Assembly: GCA_003993805.1 (NCBI GenBank)
Contig: RSEF01000003.1
Location: 82,021,444-82,085,443, forward strand
Source: Himantopus leucocephalus
Lineage: Eukaryota > Chordata > Aves > Charadriiformes > Recurvirostridae
Direction: 5' to 3'
DNA: 64,000 nt
The translations under genes were made by a program, and so were the position numbers. Below the pieces are notes generated by a model. It saw nothing but the letters and a program-made list of their open reading frames with translations. It had not been told where the DNA came from and ran no database searches. Below are positions 11,813 to 23,160 of this stretch, piece by piece (the stretch's first letter is position 1; the number at the start of each line of letters is the position of its first letter).

Positions 11813-12607
11813 CTCTGCAAGGAAAAGCCAAGGAAAATAAAATACCAGAGCCCATCTATGTTCTCCAGCCTCACAATGTGTGTTTGCATGCACCCACTAG
11901 AAATGTAGACATTTATGGAGAGTTTCTGGCAAAAATAGAGACACAGAAGAAGGAATTAATCTGGGGGCTTGTCTCCTTTTAATGAACCATGACTCAAATT
12001 GGTGATGATGCTGAATTAAAATCATGAAGACATAATCTGCCTTTATACAGTTCATAAAATAGATGGTAGACATGAAAAATGGAATATAAAAAAAGAAAAA
12101 AAAAGACAGAATGTGGGACCACAGAAATTAAAAGGAGGGAAAACCCCCACAAATATTTACCAGAGTAGGCCAAACATCAGAAGAAAGGAACAGGGGAAGT
12201 TAATCTCTCAGTTTTTGAATCCTAAAGTCTTTTGCAGGATGTCTTTGTAGAGGGCAGACTTCAGCAAACACAAGGTTTTTGAGTCATCATGAAGGATTCT
12301 GAATGAAAGTTCAAGACTTGTTTCAGACAGGAAATCAGATTAGCTGAACCTTTCTGAGCTCAAAAATACTTGAAACCTGTTCAGTAAGGACCATCCATCA
12401 GATGAACTGAAATAGGCAGGCTTCCCATAGAAGATCAATAACAGTTAAAATAACAGGAAGATGTATGGAAGTTCAATTAAATTTGTCTAGGAAAACATAC
12501 ATCTGACATTTCAGTATGTATTTCAGTAAATGTAACAAGATTGTTTCAGTGTAAGGCTTTTTATTATTATTTAATATTAGAGACAATATAATCTCAGTTG
12601 ATATAAC
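11813..12607. other. Unassigned AT-rich non-coding DNA
   Basis: No gene or repeat recognised. Contains an A-rich tract near 12090-12104. Confidence 0.5.
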
Positions 12608-12680
12608 ACAACACAGCCCCACTGAAATCAACAGAGCTATAGTGATTTATAGCAACTGAAGATCTCACCCTGTATTTTTA
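12608..12680. repeat. Ancient palindromic interspersed repeat relic
   Basis: Reads 'cagccccactgaaatcaac', 'agagctatagtgatttatag' and 'caactgaagatctcaccctg'. This fits a degraded 'actgaaatcaatggagctac ... tttacaccagctgaagatc' pattern, the same family type as at 2976 and 56991. Confidence 0.5.
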
Positions 12681-15585
12681 CATTAATAAGCTTCAAAAAG
12701 CTATTTCTTCACAAATAAGAAAGCTAATTGTCTGACCTTTCAGCCTCACCCCTTTTTATAGCTGTCTTGGGGATTTATGGAGAAGAGTTATGAGAAACAA
12801 CCCATCTCAGGACAGGGTCAGCTGAACCTCTGCACCACTCAGGTTTCTCTGAGCACGACTTTGCTATCCAGTGTGGCACGATGCTGAAGCAGCTGAGGTG
12901 CCTTAGTTACTGAAGCTGTTGTATTTCATATTACAGCCACAAGACAGCTCCGGAGCTGAACTTCGGTGTCCAGTGTGCAGGTGGGGTCTGGGAGTTCAGG
13001 GGGAACCATCTTTGGCCTTTCTTGTCACAGCATGGAAACTGAAATCCTTAGATGGGGTCACGCTCTTCTTTTTAAGTGCTTTTCACTTTGTGGCTGGACA
13101 GAATGGATTTCCAGCAGTTATGTTTTATTCCATTCAGAAACTTCAGCTGGTAGGTTTGACCAACTTCTTCCCTGAAACAAAACAATTCTATTTAGCACAT
13201 GGTAACATGCATTAGGAAAAACAGGTTTTAAAACGATGATGCATACCTTTTATATGCTCTATCCATCTTATAGTTATTCACAGTTAATCTTACATTTCAC
13301 TACAAGTCAAATAAGATAAATTTTCCTCTTAAGTTACTGGGGCAGAACTAAATCAATCAGCATCCCCTTAGCCAGCCCAGATCCTGCTGTGTCTTTGGGT
13401 CTTTCAGTCTTGTTTCCTTTTGTTCATGCTACCTTGAGTGCTCCCCATGAGAGTGGGCTGGAGCCATTAAGACTGTTATCTCTAGTATTGCCTCTTAATG
13501 ACCCTTAAGTGTAAACTGTTAGGCACCAATTAGAAAGGCCTCCTCCCTCTTTCTCTAAGTGGGTAGGCTCTATTAACTTGACAAATCCTCAAGGTGAAAT
13601 ATCTATTGGGTACAGATTAAAGTTGTTTAGGAGTTTTTTCTTCCCAGAAGAAGCTGATTCAGCAAGACCAAAATGCTTATTAGGAATATATTGCTTTTGA
13701 AAAACACCCAACGAAATTCAGCCAGAGCTTAATGAAAATGCTTGATTTTCTGCTGATGCATTCAGTGGGGAAACCTGACTTGCTTTAGTGTATGCAGGGA
13801 TACGGGAATCACACCATGAGTACTGCCAGAAAATCTCAGTGTTTTACTGACATGAAGCTGAGAAACTGGAATTTTTTAGATCACCTTTTTCAGTCTCGCA
13901 GAGGAGTGCTGAAGTGTGTATTTACAAACTCGATGATTTCAGACCCTTCCACATACCCTATGTAAATCCATTTTATATCCATCTATCTGTTGTTCAGTTA
14001 CGCCCTAGGCTCTTGGATTCCCCCGTCTTGTACATCATATAGAAACTACAGAAATACCAGGACCCACGGATGACCTGAGGACCTGGATTGTCAGGTTCAA
14101 CACTATTTATTTTTAATTATTTCTTTTTTTATTGTAAGTATTTTATTAAAACTGCATTGAAACAATTCTGCTTTTTCTTTCACAATGAAGCATTTCAATT
14201 TCTCTCCTCTCCAAATGTTGGAATTTTCTGTGATCAGGAATTGTAGCTTTTTACTTCACTTCTAATTTTAAAGTGCTGATAGTAAGAGACTTGGAACTCG
14301 CCTCACTAATTATCAAAAGACACTCCTACCTTTATTATACATCTCAGACAAGAGCTTATGAAAAAGAATTCTGTAACAGTGTTGTACAGTATTATCTGCT
14401 CTGTGCCCATGGCGCAAGGGTAAAGGAAAATTTTATACTCATCATGAAAGTTGCATCAGTTTGCATCAAATATGGATCTTTTTATGCAAATAGGATTCCC
14501 CACTGCTTCTATTACAACTTGCTGCTAGAAACCGGTACCTGCAAATTCTCCTTCCTTCAATGTGTTGGGGATTTCATTTCTATTGATGACAAATGCTATT
14601 ACACAGTAAGGGATTATAGGAATTGATTTAGAACAAAAAATATGAGAAGGATTATATATGTAAATGGAGGAAGGAAGGCCAAAAGAGTAGTTTAGAATGC
14701 AAGAAATGATAGAATAAAAAGCAGAAATAAGAGTGTATACACAATAAATAGATAGTATTTCTGATAGTGAGAATTTGACTGTATGACAGACATCATGCAA
14801 AAGTAAATATGCTCAGTGCTACAATAGGCTTTGGCACAACTGGAATATTTTTTAATATTAGCATGGGAAGAATACCAGGGTTTTGACTATGTGACTTGTA
14901 TGTGACTTTTCAGGCCATATCTTCAGCTGACATAGACGTGCACAAATTTATTTCAGTAGAGCTTAGATTTATACCAGGATGTGAGTTTTGCCCCTTCCTT
15001 AGGGGATGTCTTTGATTGTTCAACTTCTCCATCACTATAAAGCCAGGGAAAATAACTGGGGTCAGTTATGCTCTTTTACCAATACATATACTTTCAAATA
15101 GCTACAGGATGAGACCTGGGATGTCTAATTTTGATCGGTTTAGAGTTTTCTTTGCCACTGTTTTAAGTGTATAGGTCCTGTAAATGATTCAGCTTTAATG
15201 GGAAGATGCATGATTGCTCCCGTGTATTGTTCTTATGGAACTACAAAAGCAGGACAGTGTGTTAATTATCCAAGCATACAATCAGGTACCCAGAAAGATA
15301 GAGAATAAATGTTTTCTTCACTATGACAAAGCTTTTGTGTAGGCAATCTCATTGTAAAATCTTTGCTTTCCATGCAGCTTTGAAACAGAGCTGCAGGAAT
15401 GATGAAGAAAGATGATGGAGAAATCTGCATCTACTATAAGCTACATGACTTTCCCAGGGCTGCTGCTAGACTCATATAAAGGACAGACATTTTCTGCTTA
15501 TTAGATTGTCTCTCTATATCCCTTTTTAGGTTTTAAACAAATAGTTTTCCTAAAAACTATAGAAAGGAATGAGGAATGGGAAGGG
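12681..15585. other. Unassigned non-coding DNA
   Basis: No gene or transposon recognised. A 98-codon frame at 12919-13215 follows an acceptor-like 'tatttcatattacag', and a 117-codon frame occurs at 14273-14626. Neither translation has recognisable domains, and the second is simply AT-rich sequence without stops. I do not call either a gene. Confidence 0.45.
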
Positions 15586-15629
15586 AAGGCAAGGCAAGGC
15601 AAGGCAAGGCAAGGCAAGGCAAGGCAAGG
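15586..15629. repeat. Pentanucleotide microsatellite (AAGGC)n
   Basis: About 8.8 perfect AAGGC units. Long uninterrupted arrays of this kind are usually length-polymorphic. Confidence 0.95.
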
Positions 15630-15943
15630 ATTCAAGAAAATACTTGCACAAAGGGGTTTTTTTTCCTCCTACGATTGAATTTATCAGGGAAGTGCATACT
15701 CCTATGTGGTTGGAAGCTAAGTTTGTAAATTTGTCCTACAGATACATGACACAAGCCTTTATTTTTTTTTTCTGATTTTCTCATTTTTTTGGTACTACTG
15801 TAGAAAGAAAAATAAAAGAAATGCCATCTTTTTCATGCATATGGTGACACTTCATCTTCCCATGTGCAACACTTCACACTGAAGCTTACAGCAGTCACTG
15901 ATTCAGTATAAAAACAGATAAAGTCAATATAAAGGCTCAGGGA

Positions 15944-16010
15944 AAGAAAAAAAGCAAACCCCCAAACCCCCAAAACAAAACAAACAAAAAAACCCAAACA
16001 CCCAAAAAAC
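15944..16010. repeat. A/C-rich low-complexity tract
   Basis: Runs of A interspersed with CCC words, with almost no G or T after the first few bases. Likely simple-sequence decay. Confidence 0.85.
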
Positions 16011-18171
16011 AGTGAAAAGAGCTATAGCCACTTTTTCAACATTCAATCAATTGTGAGGCCACTCACTACAGCATAGTCTAAACCACAGTGCACCGGTTTC
16101 TGAATGAAAACACCTATGAGTAATTGCTAAAGTGCTTATACAAGCCAGTTCTGCATTAGGATGAAATCCATGATGCAATTGGGAAAACAGAAGTTCTGCA
16201 TACTGAGGAGATTCATCCTTCCCACTGGAATCTTTTAGAGGATCTTTTAATATTCCATTTGTGGTTTTGCACTAAATGGGTACAAGTAATAAAATATATG
16301 TCAGAGAAACATTTCCTTCATTTTAAAAAAGAAGAAGAAGAAAAAAAAAAGACCTTCTCTTGCTGGGCTAAAGCCAAAGCAGGAAGCAGAGAGTGCGACT
16401 CAGTAGTGTTTATTCTTTGGGTACGTTATAAAGTCTTTCCTTCAGTACTCTGAATGTAAACAGGCTAGTTCTGAGCTTTACCCAACAGGGATACTTCCAT
16501 GGACTGCTACTGGATGGAAGTCTTACATAAGATGAACAACCAGCGTTCAAAGAAAAAAATCATGTCTTGATTTTCTACAGTTCATATGCACACTAAGCAT
16601 TTTAAATAAATAAATTACTATAAATAACTAAATTACTGAAAATATTACTATCTGCAGAGAATTTTGAGGTATTCGGTGATTATTAAAGAAGCTCCTGTTC
16701 CTCTGAACTCTTGCAAGGTGCCACGCTAGTTGAGAAGGAAACATTTTAAAAAATAATATTGTTCTTTTTTCCCCCAAACTCAGTAGCATTTTTCCTTTGG
16801 AAATGTGTTTTTCTCTCTCTTCTACCTGCCTGTGTTACATGTTCCATCAAAAGTGAGAGAGGAGTTGTTCAGTTTTTCCAAGAAGAGTGGTCATACATCT
16901 TCCTTATAGATGTACACGATTAGGTAATAAAAATCAATTCAAATGTTTCCAAAGTAATCAAATAGCCATTGGTTGAATTTTCACCTGACAGCAGAAAAGT
17001 ATAATGTATAGCAGAGTATAACACAAAGTGCTGTGTTTTATAGTAGGAATACACGGTGGTTTTTCACTGAAACTAACTCCTTTCAGAGATAATTGCCTTG
17101 TTTATTTACTAATGATTACTCCAGATACAAAGCTATGTCTGCTTAAAACATAGGGTTTTCACAAGGAAAAAAGTGCGGTTAATTTCAGAAGGAAATTTTA
17201 TATCTTTCTCTATATTTAGAAATCATTAAGCAAATGATTTGTCAAATCACATGTAATAGATTTACTTTTATTGATGTTGATCTTTCACAATATTGGGAGA
17301 GAGAAGTAATAAAGATAAAATCTGTGAAAGATGCCAAATGGAGAACATTTATTTCTATTTTTCCTAATTAAACAAGCTTTGTAAGTAAACAGTCCTAAAC
17401 TTTATCTCAACCTCTTCTTAGTCAAGATGAATACACTTATAAGAACTGCCATAATAATCTTATTTAATACTCTCTCTGGGCCTGTTACATAAAACTTTAA
17501 TGAATAATTTGTCAACAATAGACATAAATCTCTCTGCTGATACATATCTTAATCTTTTTCATAATTTGCAGGTCAAAGTCTATTATGCTTAATGCAAAAA
17601 AAATGTATCTGAGCAATATTAAAGATACCATATTCAGACAGGTTTATTGCACACAGAGACATCCATTCACACTGGATGTTTCTCATTATTAGCAAAGATA
17701 TATATATTTGCAATAGTAGATTCAAATTACACCTTTTCTTTCATTACCCAGCTGCATTATAAGATTTCCTGGGCTCCATTTAATTTATTGCAGCTTCTTG
17801 TTATGCAAAGAAAGCATCTACTTAAAAAAAATCTACATATCAGATTGTATAGAGACTTCACACTGGGAGAGAGATTATTAAAATGTGATTTATGTTTCTG
17901 AATCTGAAGTAAATCACCTGATTGTGAAATAGTTTCTAAAAGAAGCTAATTTCTCTTGCTTGTTTTTAGCATATTGTAATTTAAATGAAAGGTAAGTTTT
18001 CCTGCATTTTGTGACTTTGCAGGGCAATTTCACAAGCTTCCTTTTAATCTCTTTGTTGCTGTAGTAAACTTGTTTATTTCTTGTTCAATGTTCCTATTTA
18101 ATCTTTTTTTTTTTTTCTTTCCTTTAAATAGACTGAAATTAATAGTGTCCCCTACATTTTAGGTTATTTTA
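16011..18171. other. Unassigned AT-rich non-coding DNA
   Basis: No gene or transposon recognised. Includes A-rich tracts near 16325-16350, a T tract at 18103-18120, and many TAAT-type words at 17260-17620 that might reflect conserved regulatory DNA but are expected in AT-rich sequence. Confidence 0.45.
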
Positions 18172-18340
18172 CTGATGGTTTTGCACCAATTAATTTTTCT
18201 CAGAAAAGTTTTCAATTAAACCCCTGGTGATAGGAAGTGGAATTCTCCAACACTAATCTGGAAATTCCACCTCCCAATCACTGGGGGGTTAATTGAAGGC
18301 TTTTCTGTGGAAAAAAATTGATTGGTGTATAACCAATCAG
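18172..18340. repeat. 169-bp imperfect palindrome (hairpin-forming)
   Basis: The left arm, from 'ctgatggttttgcaccaatt' through 'cagaaaagttttcaattaaa' to 'ggaagtggaattctcca', pairs with the right arm. The right arm's reverse complement runs 'ctgattggttatacaccaat', 'cagaaaagccttcaattaac', 'gggaggtggaatttcca'. Arms are about 80 bp with roughly 80% complementarity, separated by a ~9-bp loop (ACACTAATC, near 18250-18258). Weaker pairing may extend to about 18140 and 18360. It could be a palindromic MITE relic, a deeply conserved hairpin repeat, or the source of a structured RNA. Confidence 0.8.
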
Positions 18341-21300
18341 CAAAATATTATGAGACTATAAGGAATACTGTTAACCTTGGACTATCTAAGGAGAAGAATA
18401 TTGCGTTATTTGAAAGAGAGAAAAAAACCCAAATCACAAGAAACATACGAAACGGGTCAGCAGACTGAAGGAAGAATTCATTAGCGAACTCCAAGACAAA
18501 TTCTTATTGCCTTTTAACACAACACCTTCCTGAAATGGCTCTCTAATTTCAGCAAGGCATGGCGTGTCCTGTGCTCCTGCGGGATGAGCTATGTGAAAAG
18601 GACAGCGCTTTCGTCGGAGTCCTTTCATAGTGTTAATTGGCAAATTGGCTTCTTTGCCTTTGATCTGCAGATCTATGGTAGTTAAAAGCAGTGAAGGTTC
18701 TGTTCCCAAAACAGCAGTTTTCACAGAATTAAAAAGTCCTTACCACTAACCGTATTTGCCTTGGACTACATGCAAAATGGACAATGTCACAGCTCTGAAG
18801 AAACTTTGATAGGTTTGTCGGGTAGTATGCACAATACAATAAAATCACAGGAACTGGGAAAGATGCAGATTTTGTATTGAACAAAAAAGGATCTTTCAAA
18901 ACCCAGGAGCTGGAGCTCCAGCATTATTGAAATATATTCTATTAAATGTAAAATAACATTTATTCCCCAATCAATAGACTCCTTGTAAATCATATCCTGG
19001 TGTGAATGAATTTCATAGATTACATTACAAACTCTTGATATGCAACTGTCGTTCTTTGCAGATCTGCTACTTTAGCCTAATGCATTGATCAGCTAACAGA
19101 AAATGGTTCAAAAAGAGGAAATAATTACTGAACTATAGTCCTCCATTGATCTTCTTGTAGTTTGATAGCTAACCAGAAACAGATTTGCTTATTCTGATCC
19201 ACTAGCCACAGTATATAGTAAGTCTTTTATCCGTTTTTCAGCCACCTCTGAAAAAACATTTGACAGGAGTGAGGGAGGTGTCCTATTTTTTGCAGGTTTT
19301 ATGAGTGCTTTGCTGAAATTAAATGTATAAACAGACTAGGACTCTTCAGCCCCAGCTCTATGAATTAAAAACAGATTGGAGTATACTTCTTGCTCGTGCT
19401 GTGACCCCACGATTTGCATTCCTGTCTGCACAGTGGGGCCAGTTAATGGGAGGAATGGAAATACATTCTCCTATAATACCCCACAGCCAGGTGGCTAATG
19501 TGTTTATTCATCATGTAGATTCAAAACCTTCCAGGATGATATCCTAATCTAAACCGCTGTTCAAAAAGATAAAGCCACCGCTACCACATCCTCCTTATAA
19601 GGAAGCTCCAACCTGCTGCAATTTCATTTTCCAGTTTTATAGGAGCACCCAGCTCAGACCTACCAAAGGCAAGAGGTGGGGTTTCTGGTATCCTTTGATC
19701 CTTTGTACTTTACATTTCTTACCAACATTCATTTCCTACTGTGCAACATGGTGGGTGTTGCTAATCTCAGTAGAGACACCAAATCACACCCTGTCTATGT
19801 ACAGAGAGACCTTAAGGAATGTGCATCAGCCTGATGAGTTCCCCTCCTGGAGCTGAGCACTTAAGGGTGGCAGTGCTGATTACCACTACATACAGCAATT
19901 TTCTTATCAGTTGAATGCTCAAAATCAATATTTTTCATATAGTATTCCTGTTAACTCATATTGCCAAAATCTTTTTTGCTGTGGGGGATTGCTTCATTAC
20001 CAAATTACTCTGAGAAGCATTTCCTATCTGCATTGTGCAATTCATGTTACGAGAACAACCAGACTTGATGCTGAGACTGGGAGGTTTTGTAGAAGCCAAG
20101 CAGCTGCCAAATGTGGAGTTCAGCAAAGATCTGGAAAGCTACAATATGCAACCACCTTTTTGTTGAGGCATGAAAACACTACTGAAGTGTTTTTCTGCCT
20201 TACCTCTGTAAACAGCCACATGTGTCTTGACCGTTCTCTTGTACTTAGAAAAATCCTGGAAGGTGGCAACCTGATAATCTCACAGCCATTCAATAAAACA
20301 CTGGAATTCATGTCACCTCAGAAGTCTAAGGAAATAATTGATGATTCACTAAATATATTTCAGTAGCAGTAGTTAGAATATTATTCTACAAAATATAGGA
20401 GGAAACTATGATTTAGTAATATCTCCAAATCAAAAGAAGCTTCAAAAGTTATCCAGGATATCAAGTTCATTAAATGAGCTTCTCATCAGAATCCCTGATA
20501 TATATACACACAACAATGTATATTCAATAAATATTTAGCCATCCATCTCCCATTATCATTCAATAAGAACAGGCCGTCAAACTCCTTTTCCTCCTAAGAG
20601 ATCCCAGAACCCAATACTTCAAAGAAGGAAGGAAATTATGTAAAGACATTTGTCAAAATGATCATTAGCTTGCATGATAAAAGAAATTCACATCAAGTCT
20701 CAGAAGAGATGCATTGTAACATCTGAAATGTTGAATAAAATACACTGGCATTTCAGATGTACGCTGAAGTGAACGTAATAGATCCGATTCTTTCATTTAC
20801 TTGGATTCCTTTGTCCACTCATGTTAAATTTATGGTTCAAGCTAAAACCATCATAAATAAAGTTACTTCTAATCAATCAAGTTCAGTCATGATTTTTTCC
20901 CTTTGATATCCAGATATTTTTCTGATAGATTTCATAAAGATATCTGCAATCATTGTCTGTGTTCAGCTTTTGAAAAGGAAAAATACTCTTATCACTGAGC
21001 AGTGGATTTATTCAACTTATATTCACCATGAACAAATTAATTCCAGGTTTATTAGACAAATATAAGGAATATGATTCAAATTTGTCAAAATATTTCTATA
21101 TATATTTAATCTAAAATACATGACCTAGTTCAGCCAATGTTGCCTGTCCCCAACCCTATTTTCCTACACTCACTATGAAAATACACATACAGATCTTGTG
21201 TTACACTTGGAAGCATTTCTCTGTAGAAGTATTTCAAATGTGGACCTCTGTTCAAAAAACTTAGAAAGTTATCTCGGTGGTCTAGAGAGGGAAAGCTTGA

Positions 21301-21516
21301 GGAATCGTAGGTTTTAGCACTGCCCAGGGAGAAAAGAGTTCTGCAATAAATTTATCCCTACCTTATTACCAAACACACATGGTTTGCACTGCTAAACTTC
21401 AGGAATTTTCCCAGATAACTGCAAGCTGTACACTTGAAAACAAAATACTGCAACAAATTAAGCATGAGGCTAAGACTGAACAGAACACTTCCCTTTTTTA
21501 TACGGTTGTTAATTTT
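18341..21516. other. Unassigned AT-rich non-coding DNA
   Basis: No gene or transposon recognised with confidence. A 151-codon open frame at 19911-20366 has no recognisable domain and a competing frame on the other strand, so I do not call it. The sequence leads into the 5'-truncated CR1 at about 21517. Confidence 0.45.
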
Positions 21517-21517
21517 C

Positions 21518-22325
21518 CCTAGGAAGACTAGGGAAAACGTGAACCCTCTCCAGAAGGAAACAGGACACCTGGTCACTTGGGACATGGAGAAGGCTGAGAT
21601 ACTCAACGACTTTTTTGCCTCAGTCTTCACTGGGAAGGGATCTAACCACACCATCCAAGTTACAGAAAGAAAAGGCAGGGACTGGAAGAATGAGGTACCA
21701 CCCACTGTAGCAGAAGACCAGGTTAGAGACCAGTTGAGGAACCTGAAGGTGCACAAGTCCATGGGACCTGATGACATTCATCTACGGGTCCTGAGGGAAC
21801 TGGTGAATGAGGTTGCCAAGCCACTATCCATCATATTTGAGAAGTCATGGCAGTACGGTGAAGTTCCCACTGACTGGAAAAAGGGAAACACCCCCCCCCC
21901 CATTTTTCAAAAGATTGAAAAAGAAGGCATGGGGAACTACAGGCCAGTCTCGCCTCTGTGCCCAGCAAGATCATGGATCAGATCCTCCTGGAAACTCTGC
22001 TAAGGCACAGGGAAAATAAGGAGGTCATTTGTGACAGCCAACATGACTTCACCAAGGGCAAGTCTTGCCTGACAAATTTGGTGGCCTTCTATGAGAAGGT
22101 TACAGTGGTAGTGGACACGGGAAGAGCAACTGATCTCGTCTACCTGGACTTGTGCAAAGCGTTTGACACTGTCCCACATGATATCCTGGTCTCTAAATTG
22201 GAGAGACATGGCTTCAACAGATGGACCACTTGGTGGATGAGACACTGGCTTGATGGTCACACTCAAAGTGTTGTGGTCAGCGGCTTGATGTCCAAGTGGA
22301 GACCAGTGATAAATGGTGTTCCTCA
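21518..22325 (+). pseudogene. CR1 ORF2 reverse transcriptase fragment, frameshifted
   Basis: The translated frame shows CR1 ORF2 landmarks: 'FFASVF', then '[12 protein letters not shown]', '[16 protein letters not shown]', '[11 protein letters not shown]' and 'GNYRPVS'. A small deletion near 21945-21955 shifts the frame. In the new frame the sequence continues with '[15 protein letters not shown]' and '[16 protein letters not shown]', which is RT motif A with both aspartates present, and ends with 'WRPVINGVP' at the gap. The catalytic FADD box would lie inside the gap. A C11 run at 21891-21901 replaces part of the usual 'NIVPIF' coding stretch but stays in frame. The domain would copy CR1 RNA at a nicked target; this copy is inactive because it is truncated and frameshifted. 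Confidence 0.9.
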
Positions 22326-22425
22326 NNNNNNNNNNNNNNNNNNNNNNNNNNNNNNNNNNNNNNNNNNNNNNNNNNNNNNNNNNNNNNNNNNNNNNNNNNN
22401 NNNNNNNNNNNNNNNNNNNNNNNNN
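22326..22425. other. Assembly gap (100 N)
   Basis: Exactly 100 N within a CR1 copy. CR1 sequence from the end of the RT core to 'tcagcctggagaagagaagg' is missing. By comparison with full CR1 elements several hundred bases are expected, so the true gap is probably longer than shown. Confidence 0.95.
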
Positions 22426-22714
22426 TCAGCCTGGAGAAGAGAAGGCTCTGGAGAGACCTTATAGCAACATTCCAGTACCTGAAGGGCACCTATAGGAATC
22501 CAGAGAGAGACTTTTTACAAGGGCTTGTAGTGATAGGACAAGAGGTAGCAGTTTCAAACTGGAAGAGGGTAAATTTAGGATAGATATCAGGAAGAAATTT
22601 TTCACTCTGAGGGTGGTGAGGCACTGGAACAGGTCACCCAGAGAAGTTGTGGAGGCCCCATCCCTGGAAATGTTCAAGGCCAGGTTGGATGGGGCTTTGA
22701 GCAACCTGGTCTAG
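22426..22714 (+). pseudogene. CR1 ORF2 C-terminal fragment, frameshifted
   Basis: Starts at 'SLEKRRLWRDLIATFQYLKG' in translation, loses frame near 22500-22515 (one base fewer than the 34.6-kb sister copy), then regains CR1 coding sense in another frame: 'KLEEGKFRIDIRKKFF', 'VVRHWNRSPREVVEAPSLE' and 'LDGALSNLV' with a TAG stop at 22712-22714. This is the conserved C-terminal end of CR1 ORF2. Confidence 0.88.
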
Positions 22715-22921
22715 TGGGAGGTGTCCCTGCCCATGGCAGTGGGGTTGGAACTAGATGATCTTTAGGATCCCTTCCAATCTAAACCATTCTACGATTCTAT
22801 TTTATGAATTTAAATTGCACATCCCATGCCACTTATTTGAACTCTAATTACTATTTAGTTCTTTTCCAATTTATTTTGATTTTCACGCTACATTTATTTG
22901 AAATCATGAACTCAGAATGAT

Positions 22922-23160
22922 TTAAATGGGAAGGGATGTCAGGGGTCATGTGATCCAACTTCCCGCTCAAAGCAGGGCCAACTTCAAAGTTAGATCCAAA
23001 TTCAAAGTCAAATCAGGTCCCTCTGACCCTTGCTTAGCCATAGATGAATATTCCACAGCCTCCTTAGACCATCTTTTCCTCTTTTGACCCCCTTCAGTGC
23101 AAAAAAAGAAAAAAAAGGAAAAAAACCCTCCCTGATATCTAAGCAGAATTTTCCTTGCCA
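22922..23160 (-). mobile_element. CR1 LINE 3' fragment, minus orientation
   Basis: The plus strand carries 'gggaagggatgtcaggggtc', 'atgtgatccaacttcccgct', 'caaagcagggccaac' and 'tattccacagcctccttaga', the reverse complement of a diverged CR1 3' end. It lies only about 120 bp after the plus-strand CR1, so the two point toward each other with their 3' ends. An A-rich stretch occurs at 23100-23128. Confidence 0.65.

Larger units (their letters stand above)
21517..22803 (+). mobile_element. CR1 LINE, 5'-truncated, with assembly gap
   Basis: A relatively young CR1 on the plus strand, truncated inside ORF2 at about 'aggaagactagggaaaacgt' and running to a complete 3' end ('ccattctacgattctat'). It includes reverse transcriptase, a 100-N gap at 22326-22425, the ORF2 C-terminus and a short 3' UTR with 'ctagtgggaggtgtccctgc'. 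The copy at 34.3-35.0 kb is the same subfamily: the two share long near-identical stretches on both sides of their gaps. CR1 elements move by target-primed reverse transcription and are usually 5'-truncated, as here. Confidence 0.92.

Noticed and set aside
12919..13215. Exon-like frame after an acceptor-like 'tatttcatattacag'
   Set aside because: Acceptor-like strings are common in AT-rich DNA; the donor is weak and the translation is unrecognised.
14273..14626. 117-codon plus-strand open frame
   Set aside because: No recognisable family and no coding-like composition; treated as chance.
15586..15629. AAGGC array considered as a CRISPR-like or coding repeat
   Set aside because: Unit of 5 bp without spacers; it is a simple microsatellite.
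19911..20366. 151-codon plus-strand open frame
   Set aside because: No recognisable domain, compositionally ordinary, no convincing splice or promoter context, and the opposite strand is partly open.
21358..21777. 139-codon minus-strand frame over the CR1
   Set aside because: It is the antisense shadow of CR1 ORF2.
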